Positions 1 through 8,726 of a DNA stretch of 64,000 nucleotides are shown here, in pieces (position 1 is the first letter of the stretch; each line of letters begins with the position of its first letter). The notes beneath the pieces were generated by a model. That model had not been told where the DNA came from. It worked only from the letters and a program-made list of their open reading frames with translations, and did no database searches. Both the position numbers and the translations under genes were made by a program. Source of the stretch: Jannaschia donghaensis (GTDB taxonomy: Bacteria > Pseudomonadota > Alphaproteobacteria > Rhodobacterales > Rhodobacteraceae). The stretch spans positions 465,597-529,596 of the forward strand of contig NZ_CXSU01000005.1 of assembly GCF_001403795.1 (NCBI RefSeq). Reading direction: 5' to 3'.

Positions 1-40
1 TTCGGCATCCAGACTGACCCCGATTTCAAAGGGGTCTGCC

Positions 41-883
41 ATGCGTCTGTCGTTTTCAATCTGCCTGTCGTTCGGCCTGTTCGTCCTTGGTGCGACCCCG
101 CCGACCGCCCAGACGACCGTCCCGCCATCGACATCCGCCACGGTTCAAACCGCCCATGACGCGCGGGGGATCGAAGGGGTCGGTCGGTTGGACATCCGGG
201 GCGCGGATGGCGCATCCGGCTTTTGCACCGCCGCCCTCGTTTCCCCATCGCTGGTCCTGACGGCCGCGCATTGCTTGTTCGACAAATCGACCGGGCAAGC
301 GTTCTCGAACGAGGCGATGACCTTCCGCGCCGGTCTGCGCCAAGGCGAGGAGACCGCCTCCCGGCGGGTGCGGCGGATGGTGATCCACCCCGGGTACACG
401 TATTCCGAACGCCCGACCGGGACCGCCCTGCGGACCGACCTTGCCTTGCTGGAACTGGCGCGCGACGTCCGGTTGCCGCAGGTCCATCCATTCGCCGCGC
501 AGGGCAGTCTGACCACCGGCGATGCGGTGGAATTGATCAGCTATGCCAGGGGCCGCGCCGATGCGCCGATGCGCGAAAGCGGCTGCACCGTCCTGGACCG
601 GGACGCCCGCGTTCTGGTGCTGTCGTGTTCGGTCGATTACGGGGCCTCCGGCTCTCCGGTGTTCGTGCGGACCGCGCAGGGATTGCAGATCGTATCGGTC
701 ATCTCCTCGATGAGCGACTGGGACGGCCGGCCGGTCGCCCTTGCCGTCACGGTGGAGAGCGGCCTGGAGGAGTTGAAGCGCGAATTCCTGCGCACCCCGC
801 AGTTCGCGGCCCGGCGCAAGGTCCTGCGCGTCGGCGAAGATGGCGGAACCGGGACGATCCGCTTCCATCGGCCCGGCGACTGA
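41..883 (+). CDS. Secreted trypsin-like (S1/V8-type) serine protease
   Basis: This 280-residue protein has an N-terminal signal peptide (hydrophobic stretch about residues 4-18, Ala-rich cleavage region near 23), so it should be exported. The chymotrypsin-fold triad is visible: His77 in TAAHC, Asp133 in TDLALLEL and Ser203 in GASGSP. The serine motif is GxSGxP, as in V8/glutamyl-endopeptidase relatives, not the GDSGGP of trypsin. Substrate cannot be told from sequence. It lies 107 bp upstream of a paralogue with the same layout, so the pair is a tandem duplication. The ATG is chosen because the signal peptide begins directly at it. The assignment to the S1 peptidase family is secure; whether it is an active protease is inferred. 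Confidence 0.88.
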   Translation: MRLSFSICLSFGLFVLGATPPTAQTTVPPSTSATVQTAHDARGIEGVGRLDIRGADGASGFCTAALVSPSLVLTAAHCLFDKSTGQAFSNEAMTFRAGLRQGEETASRRVRRMVIHPGYTYSERPTGTALRTDLALLELARDVRLPQVHPFAAQGSLTTGDAVELISYARGRADAPMRESGCTVLDRDARVLVLSCSVDYGASGSPVFVRTAQGLQIVSVISSMSDWDGRPVALAVTVESGLEELKREFLRTPQFAARRKVLRVGEDGGTGTIRFHRPGD

Positions 884-990
884 CACAATCCGCCCGATCT
901 GCCCGCAAAGGGTCCCGAACGGGCACCAATCCGGACCCAGACTCGGCGCTTTCCAACCCTAGACAGGGGGAAGACGCAGTGAGGGCAGAC

Positions 991-1791
991 ATGAACACTC
1001 CTTTGAAATCGATGATGATGGCCGTCCTTGCGGCGGTCACGCTAGGCGCGCCTTCGATGGCCGAGACCCCGCTCGAAAGCCTGGAAACGGCCGACGCGAA
1101 CCGGGGCTGGGAAGCGGTTGGGCGGCTCAACTTCGGGCCCGACGGGTTCTGCACCGCATCGCTCATCACGTCCGACGTCGTGCTGACGGCGGCACATTGC
1201 CTTTACGACGCGGCGACCGGAGAGCGGATCGATCCATCCAAGATCGAATTTCAGCCCGGGTTGCGCAACGGCCGTGCCGAAGCCTATCGCGGCGTGCGCC
1301 GGATCGTCGTGCATCCCGAATACGACTTCTCGGACTCCACCCGGCTGAGCCGCGTCGGCTCCGACCTCGCACTGCTGGAGTTGGATCAGCCTGTGCGTCT
1401 GGGCCATGTCCGCCCGTTCCGCACCCAGGTCCGGGTCGAGGCCGGGCAGGTTGTCCAAGTGGTAAGCTACGGGCAGGACCGGGCCGATGCGCCGTCGCAC
1501 GAAAGTGCATGCGAAATTCTGGCCCGCGACAACGAAATCCTGGTGCTGAGCTGCGAGGTCGATTTCGGATCTTCCGGCGCGCCGATCTTCATTCGCTACG
1601 GGGACGAAACGCGCATCATTTCGGTGGTGTCCGCCAAGGCGCAATGGGAGGGGCAGGACGTGTCCCTTGCCGCCGTGATGGAAGGGCAGCTGGACGCCCT
1701 GATCGGCGAATTCGCCCGCACGCCGGCCATCGGCGCGGTGGGCAAACGGTTGGCCATCGACGGTGCGGTCGACACGTCCGCGTCGCGGTGA
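991..1791 (+). CDS. Secreted trypsin-like serine protease, tandem paralogue
   Basis: A 266-residue paralogue of the preceding protease. It has a signal peptide (about residues 1-24, ending PSMA/E) and the triad His69 (TAAHC), Asp125 (SDLALLEL) and Ser195 (GSSGAP). The reading frame stays open upstream to about 223, but that part overlaps the first protease in another frame. The start at 991 is preferred because the signal sequence begins there. Both copies keep a Cys pair around the active site (FCTA and SCEVD). It is followed 61 bp later by a secreted TPR protein on the same strand. Function as a periplasmic or secreted endopeptidase is inferred from family. Confidence 0.86.
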   Translation: MNTPLKSMMMAVLAAVTLGAPSMAETPLESLETADANRGWEAVGRLNFGPDGFCTASLITSDVVLTAAHCLYDAATGERIDPSKIEFQPGLRNGRAEAYRGVRRIVVHPEYDFSDSTRLSRVGSDLALLELDQPVRLGHVRPFRTQVRVEAGQVVQVVSYGQDRADAPSHESACEILARDNEILVLSCEVDFGSSGAPIFIRYGDETRIISVVSAKAQWEGQDVSLAAVMEGQLDALIGEFARTPAIGAVGKRLAIDGAVDTSASR

Positions 1792-1852
1792 GCACGCATT
1801 ATCCGTCGGCCCGCACCTTGACCTGACGTCCGCGAACGCCACCATCGTTATC

Positions 1853-2395
1853 ATGCTCAGGACATTCTTCGCATTGGTTCTTTCCGCCGCGCCCGCTTTC
1901 GCGACCTGTCCGCCGGCCCCCGACATCGCGGGCGCGATCGACGGGCTGATCGATGCGGTGCAGGACGCCCCGGATGAAGGGGCCGCACGCGTCCTGTCGG
2001 GCGAAATGTGGACCTTCTGGGCGAAGGCGCCCGATGCCCGGGCCCAAGACCTGCTGGATGACGGCATGGCGCGCAGGGCGTCGTTCGATCTGGCAGGGGC
2101 GGTGACCGCGTTCGACGCGCTGATCGAATACTGCCCGGAGTATGCCGAAGGCTACAACCAGCGTGCCTTCGCCAATTTCATCCGGGAAGATTTCGCCGCC
2201 GCGCTGCCCGATCTGGACCGCGCCCTGGCGTTGCAACCGCGTCACATCCCGGCGATGGCGGGCAAGGGCCTGACGTTGATCCGCATGGGCCGTATCCGGG
2301 ACGGACAGGCGGAAATCAGGCGGGCCGTCGCATTAAACCCGTGGCTGAGCGAGCGCATCTATCTGACGCTCAAACCCGAGAGCACCGATCTCTGA
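1853..2395 (+). CDS. Secreted TPR-repeat protein
   Basis: A 180-residue protein with a signal peptide (residues 1-17, AAPAFA cleavage) and then helical tetratricopeptide repeats between about residues 62 and 165. The repeats show the usual small/aromatic pattern, for example AFDALIEYCPEYAEGYNQRA followed by a second repeat. TPR domains bind proteins and no catalytic motif is visible. The start is the ATG in front of the signal peptide; a longer in-frame ATG at 1763 would overlap the protease gene and bury the signal sequence. It ends 49 bp before tRNA-Leu. Specific function is unknown. Confidence 0.8.
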   Translation: MLRTFFALVLSAAPAFATCPPAPDIAGAIDGLIDAVQDAPDEGAARVLSGEMWTFWAKAPDARAQDLLDDGMARRASFDLAGAVTAFDALIEYCPEYAEGYNQRAFANFIREDFAAALPDLDRALALQPRHIPAMAGKGLTLIRMGRIRDGQAEIRRAVALNPWLSERIYLTLKPESTDL

Positions 2396-2444
2396 CGGCT
2401 TGGCGCTTGCCAATGGCGGGCGGTTCCACTTACGCAGGCGACGT

Positions 2445-2526
2445 GCGGGTGTGGTGGAATGGTAGACACATCAGACTTAAAATCTGAAGGGCTTTGCCCG
2501 TGCGGGTTCGAGTCCCGCCACCCGTA
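2445..2526 (+). tRNA. tRNA-Leu (anticodon UAA)
   Basis: This is a class II tRNA fold. The acceptor arm GCGGGTG pairs with CACCCGT (one G-U at the end), followed by TGGTGGAATGGTAGAC in the D-arm region. The anticodon stem TCAGA/TCTGA carries the loop CTTAAAA with anticodon TAA. There is a long variable arm, then GCGGG-TTCGAGT-CCCGC as the T-arm. The discriminator is A, and the genome continues CCG, so the CCA end must be added post-transcriptionally. It reads UUA codons, which are rare in this GC-rich genome. Confidence 0.96.
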
Positions 2527-2556
2527 CCGAAATCTTCCGCAGTCTTCGTCACCACG

Positions 2557-2583
2557 AAAAACGGGGCGGCCTTCGCCACCCCG
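2557..2583 (-). terminator. Rho-independent terminator of the transglycosylase gene
   Basis: Read on the minus strand this is a 9-bp stem (CGGGGTGGC / GCCGCCCCG, with one T-G wobble), a GAAG tetraloop and then five T residues. It starts 26 bp beyond the transglycosylase stop codon, and it sits between that gene and the convergent tRNA-Leu. Confidence 0.8.
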
Positions 2584-2609
2584 CTATCGTCAAGATATCT
2601 GCCTGATTT

Positions 2610-3431
2610 CTACCGGATACGTTCGGCCGCATAGGCGATGGCGCGCTGGTAGTTGCCGCTGTCGTTCCAGGCCGACAGGACGTTGAAGTTGCGCGTGCCC
2701 TGACCAAAGGGCTGTCCGGCCTGCCAGCCGTTCTGGCGCAGCATGTTGGCAGCACTCGCAAGCGCATCGGTCGCGGAATAGGGATCGCGGCGACCGTTTC
2801 CGTCGGCATCGACGCCGAAGCGTTCCCAGTTGCCAGCCAGGAATTGCATGTGCCCCAGCTCGCCCGATGGGCCACCGCGCGTGTTGGCCGCGATGGCACC
2901 CTGATCGACCAGACGCAGGGCCGAAACCGCATGCGTCTCAAACCGGGGGTGACGGCGGCAATAGCTGGCAAGCGTCACGGCCCCGTCCACGATCGGCGTC
3001 TGGCCGGTATAGCCGCCCCAGGATGTCTCCAGCCCCCAGATCGTCACCAGGATCGAGCCGGGCACGCCATATTGCCGCTCCAGTGTGTCGAACAGACCGG
3101 CGTTGCGGTCCTTGCGCGATTGCGCCTGGCTGACGAAGGCCTGCGCCGAGGAGCCGGAGCGTTTGGCAAGGAAGGCCGCCGGATCGCCCTGGCTCACGCC
3201 GGACTGGCTGGCCGGGTTCGACTCGAAGCGCCATGTGATGCCCGAAAGATCGGCGCTGTTCAGGGCCTGAAGCCCGCGCTGACCGACGCCCGCCGACGCC
3301 GCCTGCTGTCCCAGACCCTGCTTGTAGGCACCGAACTGACCCTGACTGGTGATGCATTGTGCGGCCAGGGCCGGGGTGGCGACGAGCGTGGCCAGAACGG
3401 CCGCGGCGCGAAGCAGGTTTGCGCGGATCAT
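2610..3431 (-). CDS. Lytic murein transglycosylase (MltB/SLT_2 family)
   Basis: This 273-residue exported protein (signal peptide 1-23, cleavage after ATPALA) is a peptidoglycan lytic transglycosylase that cleaves MurNAc-GlcNAc bonds in the periplasm. The catalytic Glu135 lies in IWGLETSWGG. Further family motifs are GELGHMQFLAGNWERFG and the Asp-rich DADGNGRRDPYSATDAL segment that follows it. There is no lipobox, so it is soluble, unlike E. coli MltB. The start at 3431 is chosen because the signal peptide begins there; the frame extends further upstream but overlaps the cobQ end. A clear terminator follows. Confidence 0.92.
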   Translation of the reverse strand: MIRANLLRAAAVLATLVATPALAAQCITSQGQFGAYKQGLGQQAASAGVGQRGLQALNSADLSGITWRFESNPASQSGVSQGDPAAFLAKRSGSSAQAFVSQAQSRKDRNAGLFDTLERQYGVPGSILVTIWGLETSWGGYTGQTPIVDGAVTLASYCRRHPRFETHAVSALRLVDQGAIAANTRGGPSGELGHMQFLAGNWERFGVDADGNGRRDPYSATDALASAANMLRQNGWQAGQPFGQGTRNFNVLSAWNDSGNYQRAIAYAAERIR

Positions 3432-3504
3432 GGGAATCTCCTGAAGGAATTGTCTGACGGGAACCTTAGCATGGGTTCGCAGGTGGACAACGTTCGGGTG
3501 TCCG

Positions 3505-4959
3505 TTATCGAATATCGGTGGCGATCTGCAAAAGGGCTTCCATGTCGAGGCAGACCGCCAGATGCGCGGCAAGGGCATCCAACGTGGCATCGACGCCCGC
3601 ACCGTAGTCGGTGGGCGATGTGAGGGCCCCCAACCTGGCCAGGTAGGCCGCGCGAAAGGCATCGCCTGTAAAAAGCCCGTGCAGGTAACACCCCCGGACA
3701 CGGCCATTTTCGCCAGCGGCGCCGACCCGTGTGCCGTTTCGCGTCAACCAGCCGCGCGCGGTATCCGGGCCGGTCGTCTGCCCCAGGTGGATTTCATAGC
3801 CTGTCACGGCCGCGCCGCTGTCCACGTCGGTGGCGGTCACGCGGGACAGATGCTTGCGCGGCTGCATCACCGTGTGGATGTCCAGGTGGCCCAGGCCGTC
3901 CACGGTCGTCGGTGCGCCCTCCAGACCTTCGGGGTCGGCGATGGTGCGGCCCAACATCTGATAGCCGCCGCAGATGCCAAGAACATGACCGCCCCGCCGC
4001 ACGTGCGCCGCGATATCGATGTCCCAGCCCTGCGCGCGCAGGTCGGCCAGATCGGCAATCGTGGCTTTACTGCCGGGGATCAGGATCAGGTCGCAGACGG
4101 GCAGGGGACGGCCCGGCGCGATCACCTCGACCGACAGGTTCGGATCGGCGGACAACGGGTCAAGGTCGTCGAAATTGGCGATCCGGTTCAGGCGCGGCAC
4201 GACGATGCGGAAGGTGTCGGGCCGGGTCGCGGACCGGATGTCCATGATGTCTTCGGCCGGAAGCCGCCACGCATCGGCGAACCAGGGCACCGTCCCCAGT
4301 GCCGCCCATCCCGTGCGCGCCGCGATCTGCGCCGTGCCTTCGTCGAACAGGCTGACATCGCCGCGGAACTTGTTGACGAGGAACCCCTTGATGCGGTCGG
4401 CATCGTCGGGGGCCAGCACCGCCTTGGTGCCCACAAGCTGCGCGATGACGCCGCCCCGGTCGATGTCGCCCGCAAGGACGACGGGCACATTCGCCGCCTC
4501 GGCGAAGCCCATGTTGGCGATATCGCCCGCGCGCAGATTGATCTCCGCCGGGGAGCCGGCCCCTTCGATGACGATCAGATCCGCATCGAGGGACAGGCGG
4601 CGAAAGCTGTCGAGGCAGGCCGTCAGAAGCTGAGGTTTGAGCGCGGCGTAGTCGCGCGCGCGCACCGTCGCCAGACGCTGCCCTTGCACGATGACCTGAC
4701 TGCCGGTGTCTGTCTCGGGCTTGAGCAGGACAGGGTTCATGTCCGTAACCGGATCGACCCCGCAAGCCATCGCCTGCAACGCCTGCGCGCGCCCGATCTC
4801 ACCGCCGTCGGCGGTCACGGCGGCGTTGTTGGACATGTTCTGCGGTTTGAACGGTCGAACGCGCAGGCCGGCTTGTGTAAAGTGGCGGCAAATGCCCGCG
4901 ACCAGCATCGATTTGCCAACGTTCGAGCCGGCCCCCTGGATCATGATCGCCCGTGTCAT
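3505..4959 (-). CDS. cobQ: Cobyric acid synthase CobQ (CbiP)
   Basis: A 484-residue ATP- and glutamine-dependent amidotransferase that amidates four carboxylates of adenosylcobyrinic acid a,c-diamide in late B12 synthesis. The N-terminal half is the P-loop synthetase domain (GAGSNVGKS at residues 9-17, FKPQNMSNN at 38-46). The C-terminal half is a class I glutamine amidotransferase with Cys330 in GICGGYQML and His427 in GCYLHGLF. Length matches the family (480-510). No other cob gene lies in the window, and I see no cobalamin riboswitch in the 100 bp upstream. The start is the MTRAIMIQG methionine; a longer frame to 5031 has no domain support. Confidence 0.95.
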   Translation of the reverse strand: MTRAIMIQGAGSNVGKSMLVAGICRHFTQAGLRVRPFKPQNMSNNAAVTADGGEIGRAQALQAMACGVDPVTDMNPVLLKPETDTGSQVIVQGQRLATVRARDYAALKPQLLTACLDSFRRLSLDADLIVIEGAGSPAEINLRAGDIANMGFAEAANVPVVLAGDIDRGGVIAQLVGTKAVLAPDDADRIKGFLVNKFRGDVSLFDEGTAQIAARTGWAALGTVPWFADAWRLPAEDIMDIRSATRPDTFRIVVPRLNRIANFDDLDPLSADPNLSVEVIAPGRPLPVCDLILIPGSKATIADLADLRAQGWDIDIAAHVRRGGHVLGICGGYQMLGRTIADPEGLEGAPTTVDGLGHLDIHTVMQPRKHLSRVTATDVDSGAAVTGYEIHLGQTTGPDTARGWLTRNGTRVGAAGENGRVRGCYLHGLFTGDAFRAAYLARLGALTSPTDYGAGVDATLDALAAHLAVCLDMEALLQIATDIR

Positions 4960-5059
4960 GCGCGTTCCTGTCTGATGTGGCGGGTGATGGCGCTCGATCC
5001 CTCGTTCTCGCTGTTCGGCCCGGCGGACCATCGCAGTTTAGGGACGTCCACGCCGCAGG

Positions 5060-5836
5060 TCAGCGCGCGACGTCCTCGACCACATCGACCACCGGATCGC
5101 CGACCCGCTGCGGTGCGGGGGCGATGGGGAAACCCGCCTCCTCCATCAGACGGTTTGACGCGGTTTCGACCCGCTCCTCCAGAAGGGCCATGAAGGTCGC
5201 ACGGTCCAGGCCCGGCGGGATCGGATCGAGGAATTCGGCCACGGCCAGACCGGATCTGCGCAGCAGGCCGCGCTTGGGCCAGAAGACACCGACGTTGGTG
5301 GCCACGGGCACGCAGGGCTGCTTGAGCTGATCGTAGAGCGCGAAGGTCCCCACCTTATAGGGCGCGCGCACCCCCGGTGCGACGCGTGTGCCCTGAGGAT
5401 AGATCAAGAGCTGACCGCCTTCGCGCTTGCCCGACGACACTTCGGCCAGCATCCGTTTGATCGCCTCGGCCCGCTTGCCACGAAAGACGGGGATACATCC
5501 CAGTCGCAGGGCGTACTGGCCCAGGAAGGGGGCAAACCGCAGGATGGATTTCATGATGAAGAACGGACGCGACAGGGGGATCCAGATCAACATGATGTCG
5601 AGAAAGCTCTGATGCTTTGCGGCGACCAGAACGCCGCCGGTGGGCACATTGCCCCGGATTTCAGTGCGCAGGCCGGTTATCTTTTCAAGCAACCAGAGCG
5701 TCGTCTTGGCGTAAAAACTGCAGGTCCAGCGCGCGCCTTCGGGCGACGCGATGAGCAACGGGATGCAGGCGATGCCGACGATGGTCATCCAGATGTACAT
5801 GACGACGTTGAATAGGACGGAACGGATCATTTGCAT
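5060..5836 (-). CDS. plsC: 1-acyl-sn-glycerol-3-phosphate acyltransferase (PlsC)
   Basis: A 258-residue membrane-bound acyltransferase that converts lysophosphatidic acid to phosphatidic acid in phospholipid synthesis. The catalytic H(X4)D motif is His75-Asp80 (AAKHQSFLD), and the substrate-binding motif appears as YPQGTR about residues 150-155. A hydrophobic N-terminal segment (about 6-30) anchors it. It begins 9 bp after ftsX and is probably transcribed with ftsEX. A second ATG two codons downstream (MIRSV) is an equally possible start. Confidence 0.92.
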   Translation of the reverse strand: MQMIRSVLFNVVMYIWMTIVGIACIPLLIASPEGARWTCSFYAKTTLWLLEKITGLRTEIRGNVPTGGVLVAAKHQSFLDIMLIWIPLSRPFFIMKSILRFAPFLGQYALRLGCIPVFRGKRAEAIKRMLAEVSSGKREGGQLLIYPQGTRVAPGVRAPYKVGTFALYDQLKQPCVPVATNVGVFWPKRGLLRRSGLAVAEFLDPIPPGLDRATFMALLEERVETASNRLMEEAGFPIAPAPQRVGDPVVDVVEDVAR

Positions 5837-5845
5837 GGGGCGACC

Positions 5846-6745
5846 TTATTCGAACCGGGCCAGCGCGGATAGCGCGGCGCGGCGGGTGGCCAGGAACGCG
5901 ACGGCCCCGGCAAAAAGCGGGATCAGCGGCAGTAGGAGCCAAGCCGCCCCGGCGAAGCTGAGTCCGGTGAGAAACCCGCCGGCGGGATCGGCCTGCGGCA
6001 GAAAGGCGATGGCAAGGCCGCCAAGCGTGGTTCCGATCAAAGCCCCGGCGGCGGCGCGCAGGGTGAAACGGCGGGTGAATGCGCGCGCGACATAGGCGTC
6101 GCGTGCCCCGACCAGGCGCAGCACGCGGATCACCTGCGAATTGGCGGACAATGCGGCCTGCGCGGCCAGGGTGACCATCGCCGCCAGCGTGCCCGCAATC
6201 AGTGTCAGCGCGATCCAGCCAAGGGCGCGCAATCTGTCGGCCGCGCGCACCAGGGGCTGCCGCCAGCGGGTATGGTCGTCGTAGGTGGCGCCCGGAACCT
6301 CGGCCGCGAGACGTTGGCGCAGGCCCTCGACATCCAGATCGTCGGTGCCGATCACCTCCACCAAGCGGGGCAGGGGAAGCGTGTCGAGCGGCAGATCCGC
6401 ACCCAGCCAAGGCTCCAGCAGGGCGGCCTGTTCGGACTGGTCCAGAACGCGGCTCTCGGCCACGCCGGGCGTCGCGGCCAAGATCGCCTGCAGCGCATCG
6501 ACCTGGGCATCGGCCTGTTCGGGCGGGGCGGACACGCGTATCGTGGCGGCCTGTGCAAGACTGTCGGCCCAGCGGTCGGCAAGCCGGCCCGTGGCCAATG
6601 CCAGAGCCAACGCAAAAACGGCGAGGAAGGCCATCGCGGTCGCGGTCAATACGGTCAGCCAGACCGTGTGCCCGGTGGGTGGGACGACGCGATCGGCCTG
6701 ACGGTCACCAAGGGCCGCGTCGAGCATCGGGCGCAACGCTTTCAC
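5846..6745 (-). CDS. ftsX: FtsX-like cell division permease
   Basis: This 299-residue inner-membrane protein pairs with FtsE in the complex that controls septal peptidoglycan hydrolysis. There is one transmembrane segment near residues 28-50 (VWLTVLTATAMAFLAVFALA), a periplasmic loop of about 110 residues, and three more hydrophobic segments in the C-terminal half, the standard FtsX topology. The start is GTG at 6745, and its first codons overlap the ftsE stop by 4 bp, which implies translational coupling. It is more divergent than FtsE, as is usual for alphaproteobacterial FtsX. Confidence 0.9.
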   Translation of the reverse strand: MKALRPMLDAALGDRQADRVVPPTGHTVWLTVLTATAMAFLAVFALALALATGRLADRWADSLAQAATIRVSAPPEQADAQVDALQAILAATPGVAESRVLDQSEQAALLEPWLGADLPLDTLPLPRLVEVIGTDDLDVEGLRQRLAAEVPGATYDDHTRWRQPLVRAADRLRALGWIALTLIAGTLAAMVTLAAQAALSANSQVIRVLRLVGARDAYVARAFTRRFTLRAAAGALIGTTLGGLAIAFLPQADPAGGFLTGLSFAGAAWLLLPLIPLFAGAVAFLATRRAALSALARFE

Positions 6746-7455
6746 AACTCCGCCCCCGACGATAGCACACCATTCGCCAGACGCAGCACCCGGGCCGAGA
6801 CCTGCGATTTGGCGGCGCGGATCAGGGCCAGGTCATGGGTGGCGACCAGAACTGTTTTTCCCATGCGGTTCAGTTCGGCCAGCAGGGTCAGCAGGCGCTG
6901 CGACATTTCCCAGTCGATGTTTCCCGTCGGCTCGTCCGCGATGATGACTTCGGGGTCCATGATGATCGCACGGGCAAGGGCCGCGCGCTGCCGCTCTCCG
7001 CCCGACAGCTGCGGGGGCAGGGCATCGGCACGCGGCGCAAGGCCGACCCAGCCCAGCAATTGGGCCAGGTTCACCGCTTCGGCCGCGACGTCGCGGCCCG
7101 CCACCATCAGCGGCAGGGCGACGTTTTCGCGGATGCTCAGGTGGTCGATGAACTGACAATCCTGGTGGACAACACCGATCCTTCGGCGCATCCGCGCCAG
7201 CCCATCGCGTTCGAGGCTGCGGGTGTCGCGGCCGTCCAGAAGAACCTGGCCGGAGGTCGGCTTCAGATCGCCGTAGCAGAGTTTCAGCAGCGTCGTCTTG
7301 CCCGCGCCCGACGGCCCCGTCAGGAAGTGGAACGACCCCTGCGCCAGACCCAGATCCAGGCCGGCCAGCAGGCCCGCGCCGCCATAAGAATATCCTGCGC
7401 CCTGCAGCTCGATCACGGTTGTCCCCTCGTGTTCGTGCCCTTCTGCCCCAGCCAT
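6742..7455 (-). CDS. ftsE: FtsE-like ABC transporter ATP-binding protein
   Basis: A 237-residue ABC ATPase partner of FtsX. Walker A is GPSGAGKT (47-54), the signature is LSGGERQR (150-157), Walker B ends IIADEP (171-176), and the H-loop is in VATHDLALI. Start at 7455 gives the usual family length. The frame runs on to 7650, but that extension has no ABC homology and crosses the divergent gene. It diverges from the zinc-ribbon gene at 7598, so the 142 bp between them should hold both promoters. Confidence 0.92.
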   Translation of the reverse strand: MAGAEGHEHEGTTVIELQGAGYSYGGAGLLAGLDLGLAQGSFHFLTGPSGAGKTTLLKLCYGDLKPTSGQVLLDGRDTRSLERDGLARMRRRIGVVHQDCQFIDHLSIRENVALPLMVAGRDVAAEAVNLAQLLGWVGLAPRADALPPQLSGGERQRAALARAIIMDPEVIIADEPTGNIDWEMSQRLLTLLAELNRMGKTVLVATHDLALIRAAKSQVSARVLRLANGVLSSGAEL

Positions 7456-7597
7456 GATTTTGACGCAATCGCCGCCTTTCCGGGTATCCGGGTCACAGCC
7501 TCGGTCGGGATGCCCGGCGTCAGGGTTGACACCTGCGGGCCAATGGGGCGCGGTAAGCGCAATTGTTAACCTTTCGTCCAGGACACCCACCGGCCGC

Positions 7598-8719
7598 ATG
7601 CGCATCACCTGTCCAAACTGCAACGCCCAATACGAAGTGGGCGACGACATGATCCCGTCCGAAGGTCGGGACGTGCAGTGTTCGAATTGCGGGACGACCT
7701 GGTTTCAGGACGGACGCCCCCGTGCGGCCAGCGCGGTCCAGGAACGGGCGGTGCGCCGTCCGGGACGTCGCGCCACGGACCTGCCTGTCGAAGATGATGA
7801 AGTCGACGACGATGACGATATTCCCGAACCCGTCCGGGCGCGTGCCCGCCGGGTCGAACCGGATCAGCAGACGCTGGATATCCTGCGCGAGGAACGCGAT
7901 CTTGCCGAACGCCGACACGACGACGAAGGCACGTCCGAAGGATCACGTGACACGGCGAGCGATGATGACCGGGATGGTGATGTGCCGGATGTTGTCGGAT
8001 CTCAGGATGCGATGATAGAAGGCGCGCCCGGCAACGATACGCCCGACAAAAACGCGCCGGACGACAATGCGACGGATGATGGCGGCGACGCGGACGAGAC
8101 GCCGTCCGATGACCAGGACGAAACGTCCGACCCGCGCCAGAAAGCAGCTGCCGAACGGGCCCGCATGGCCGCCGCCGCCACACTGGCCCGCGCGCGCGGA
8201 TCCGCCCGCGGCGGACGGGGAACCCGAACCGTGACCCCGGCAGAAGAGCCCGACATCGACGTGTCGGACGTGATCGCCGAAACGCTGCGCGACGCCGCCG
8301 CCCCATCGGGCGATGACGGGGTCGACGACAACGGCGATCCGTTTGATGGCACCGACACGACAAACGACGCCCCGGTGTCTGCCCGCGCGGCGCGGCGCGA
8401 ATTGCTGCCCGATATCGAGGAAATCAACTCCTCCCTGCGGCCCGACGAACGCGCCGCCGAGGCCGAAGCCGCCGCCGATGCAGAGGCGGAGGCCCCGCGC
8501 ATGGCCAAGCGGATGAGCGGATTTCGACTGGGTTTTCTGACGGTCTGCGGCGTGATCCTGATCCTTGTCGGGATCTATGTCTTCGCGGACCATATCGGCG
8601 AGGCGGTGCCGCAGGCGTCGACCGTCCTGACGAAATACGTGGCTTGGGTCGACGTACAGCGCATGACCATCGCGGCGGCGGCCGAAAAGCTGACGGAAAG
8701 CATCTCTCCCGACCGCTGA
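7598..8719 (+). CDS. MJ0042-type zinc-ribbon membrane protein
   Basis: A 373-residue protein with an N-terminal zinc ribbon: Cys5-x2-Cys8 and Cys28-x2-Cys31 (TCPNCNAQYEV and VQCSNCGTTWFQ). A long Asp/Glu-rich, low-complexity middle (about residues 60-250) follows, then one transmembrane helix near 305-330 (LGFLTVCGVILILVGIYVF) and a short tail. The layout suggests a cytosolic metal-binding head linked to the inner membrane, like other alphaproteobacterial MJ0042 proteins of unknown role. It ends 7 bp before the convergent DUF4175 gene, so there is no room for a separate terminator. Confidence 0.82.
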   Translation: MRITCPNCNAQYEVGDDMIPSEGRDVQCSNCGTTWFQDGRPRAASAVQERAVRRPGRRATDLPVEDDEVDDDDDIPEPVRARARRVEPDQQTLDILREERDLAERRHDDEGTSEGSRDTASDDDRDGDVPDVVGSQDAMIEGAPGNDTPDKNAPDDNATDDGGDADETPSDDQDETSDPRQKAAAERARMAAAATLARARGSARGGRGTRTVTPAEEPDIDVSDVIAETLRDAAAPSGDDGVDDNGDPFDGTDTTNDAPVSARAARRELLPDIEEINSSLRPDERAAEAEAAADAEAEAPRMAKRMSGFRLGFLTVCGVILILVGIYVFADHIGEAVPQASTVLTKYVAWVDVQRMTIAAAAEKLTESISPDR

Positions 8720-8726
8720 GGTCCGA

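Noticed and set aside
4960-5059. Cobalamin riboswitch in front of cobQ
   Set aside because: The 100 bp upstream lack a B12-box-like GCCACTG element and are too short for the full fold.
3562-5193. 543-residue plus-strand open frame opposite cobQ
   Set aside because: It mirrors the cobQ codon pattern, has no domain and is a usual by-product of GC-rich coding DNA.
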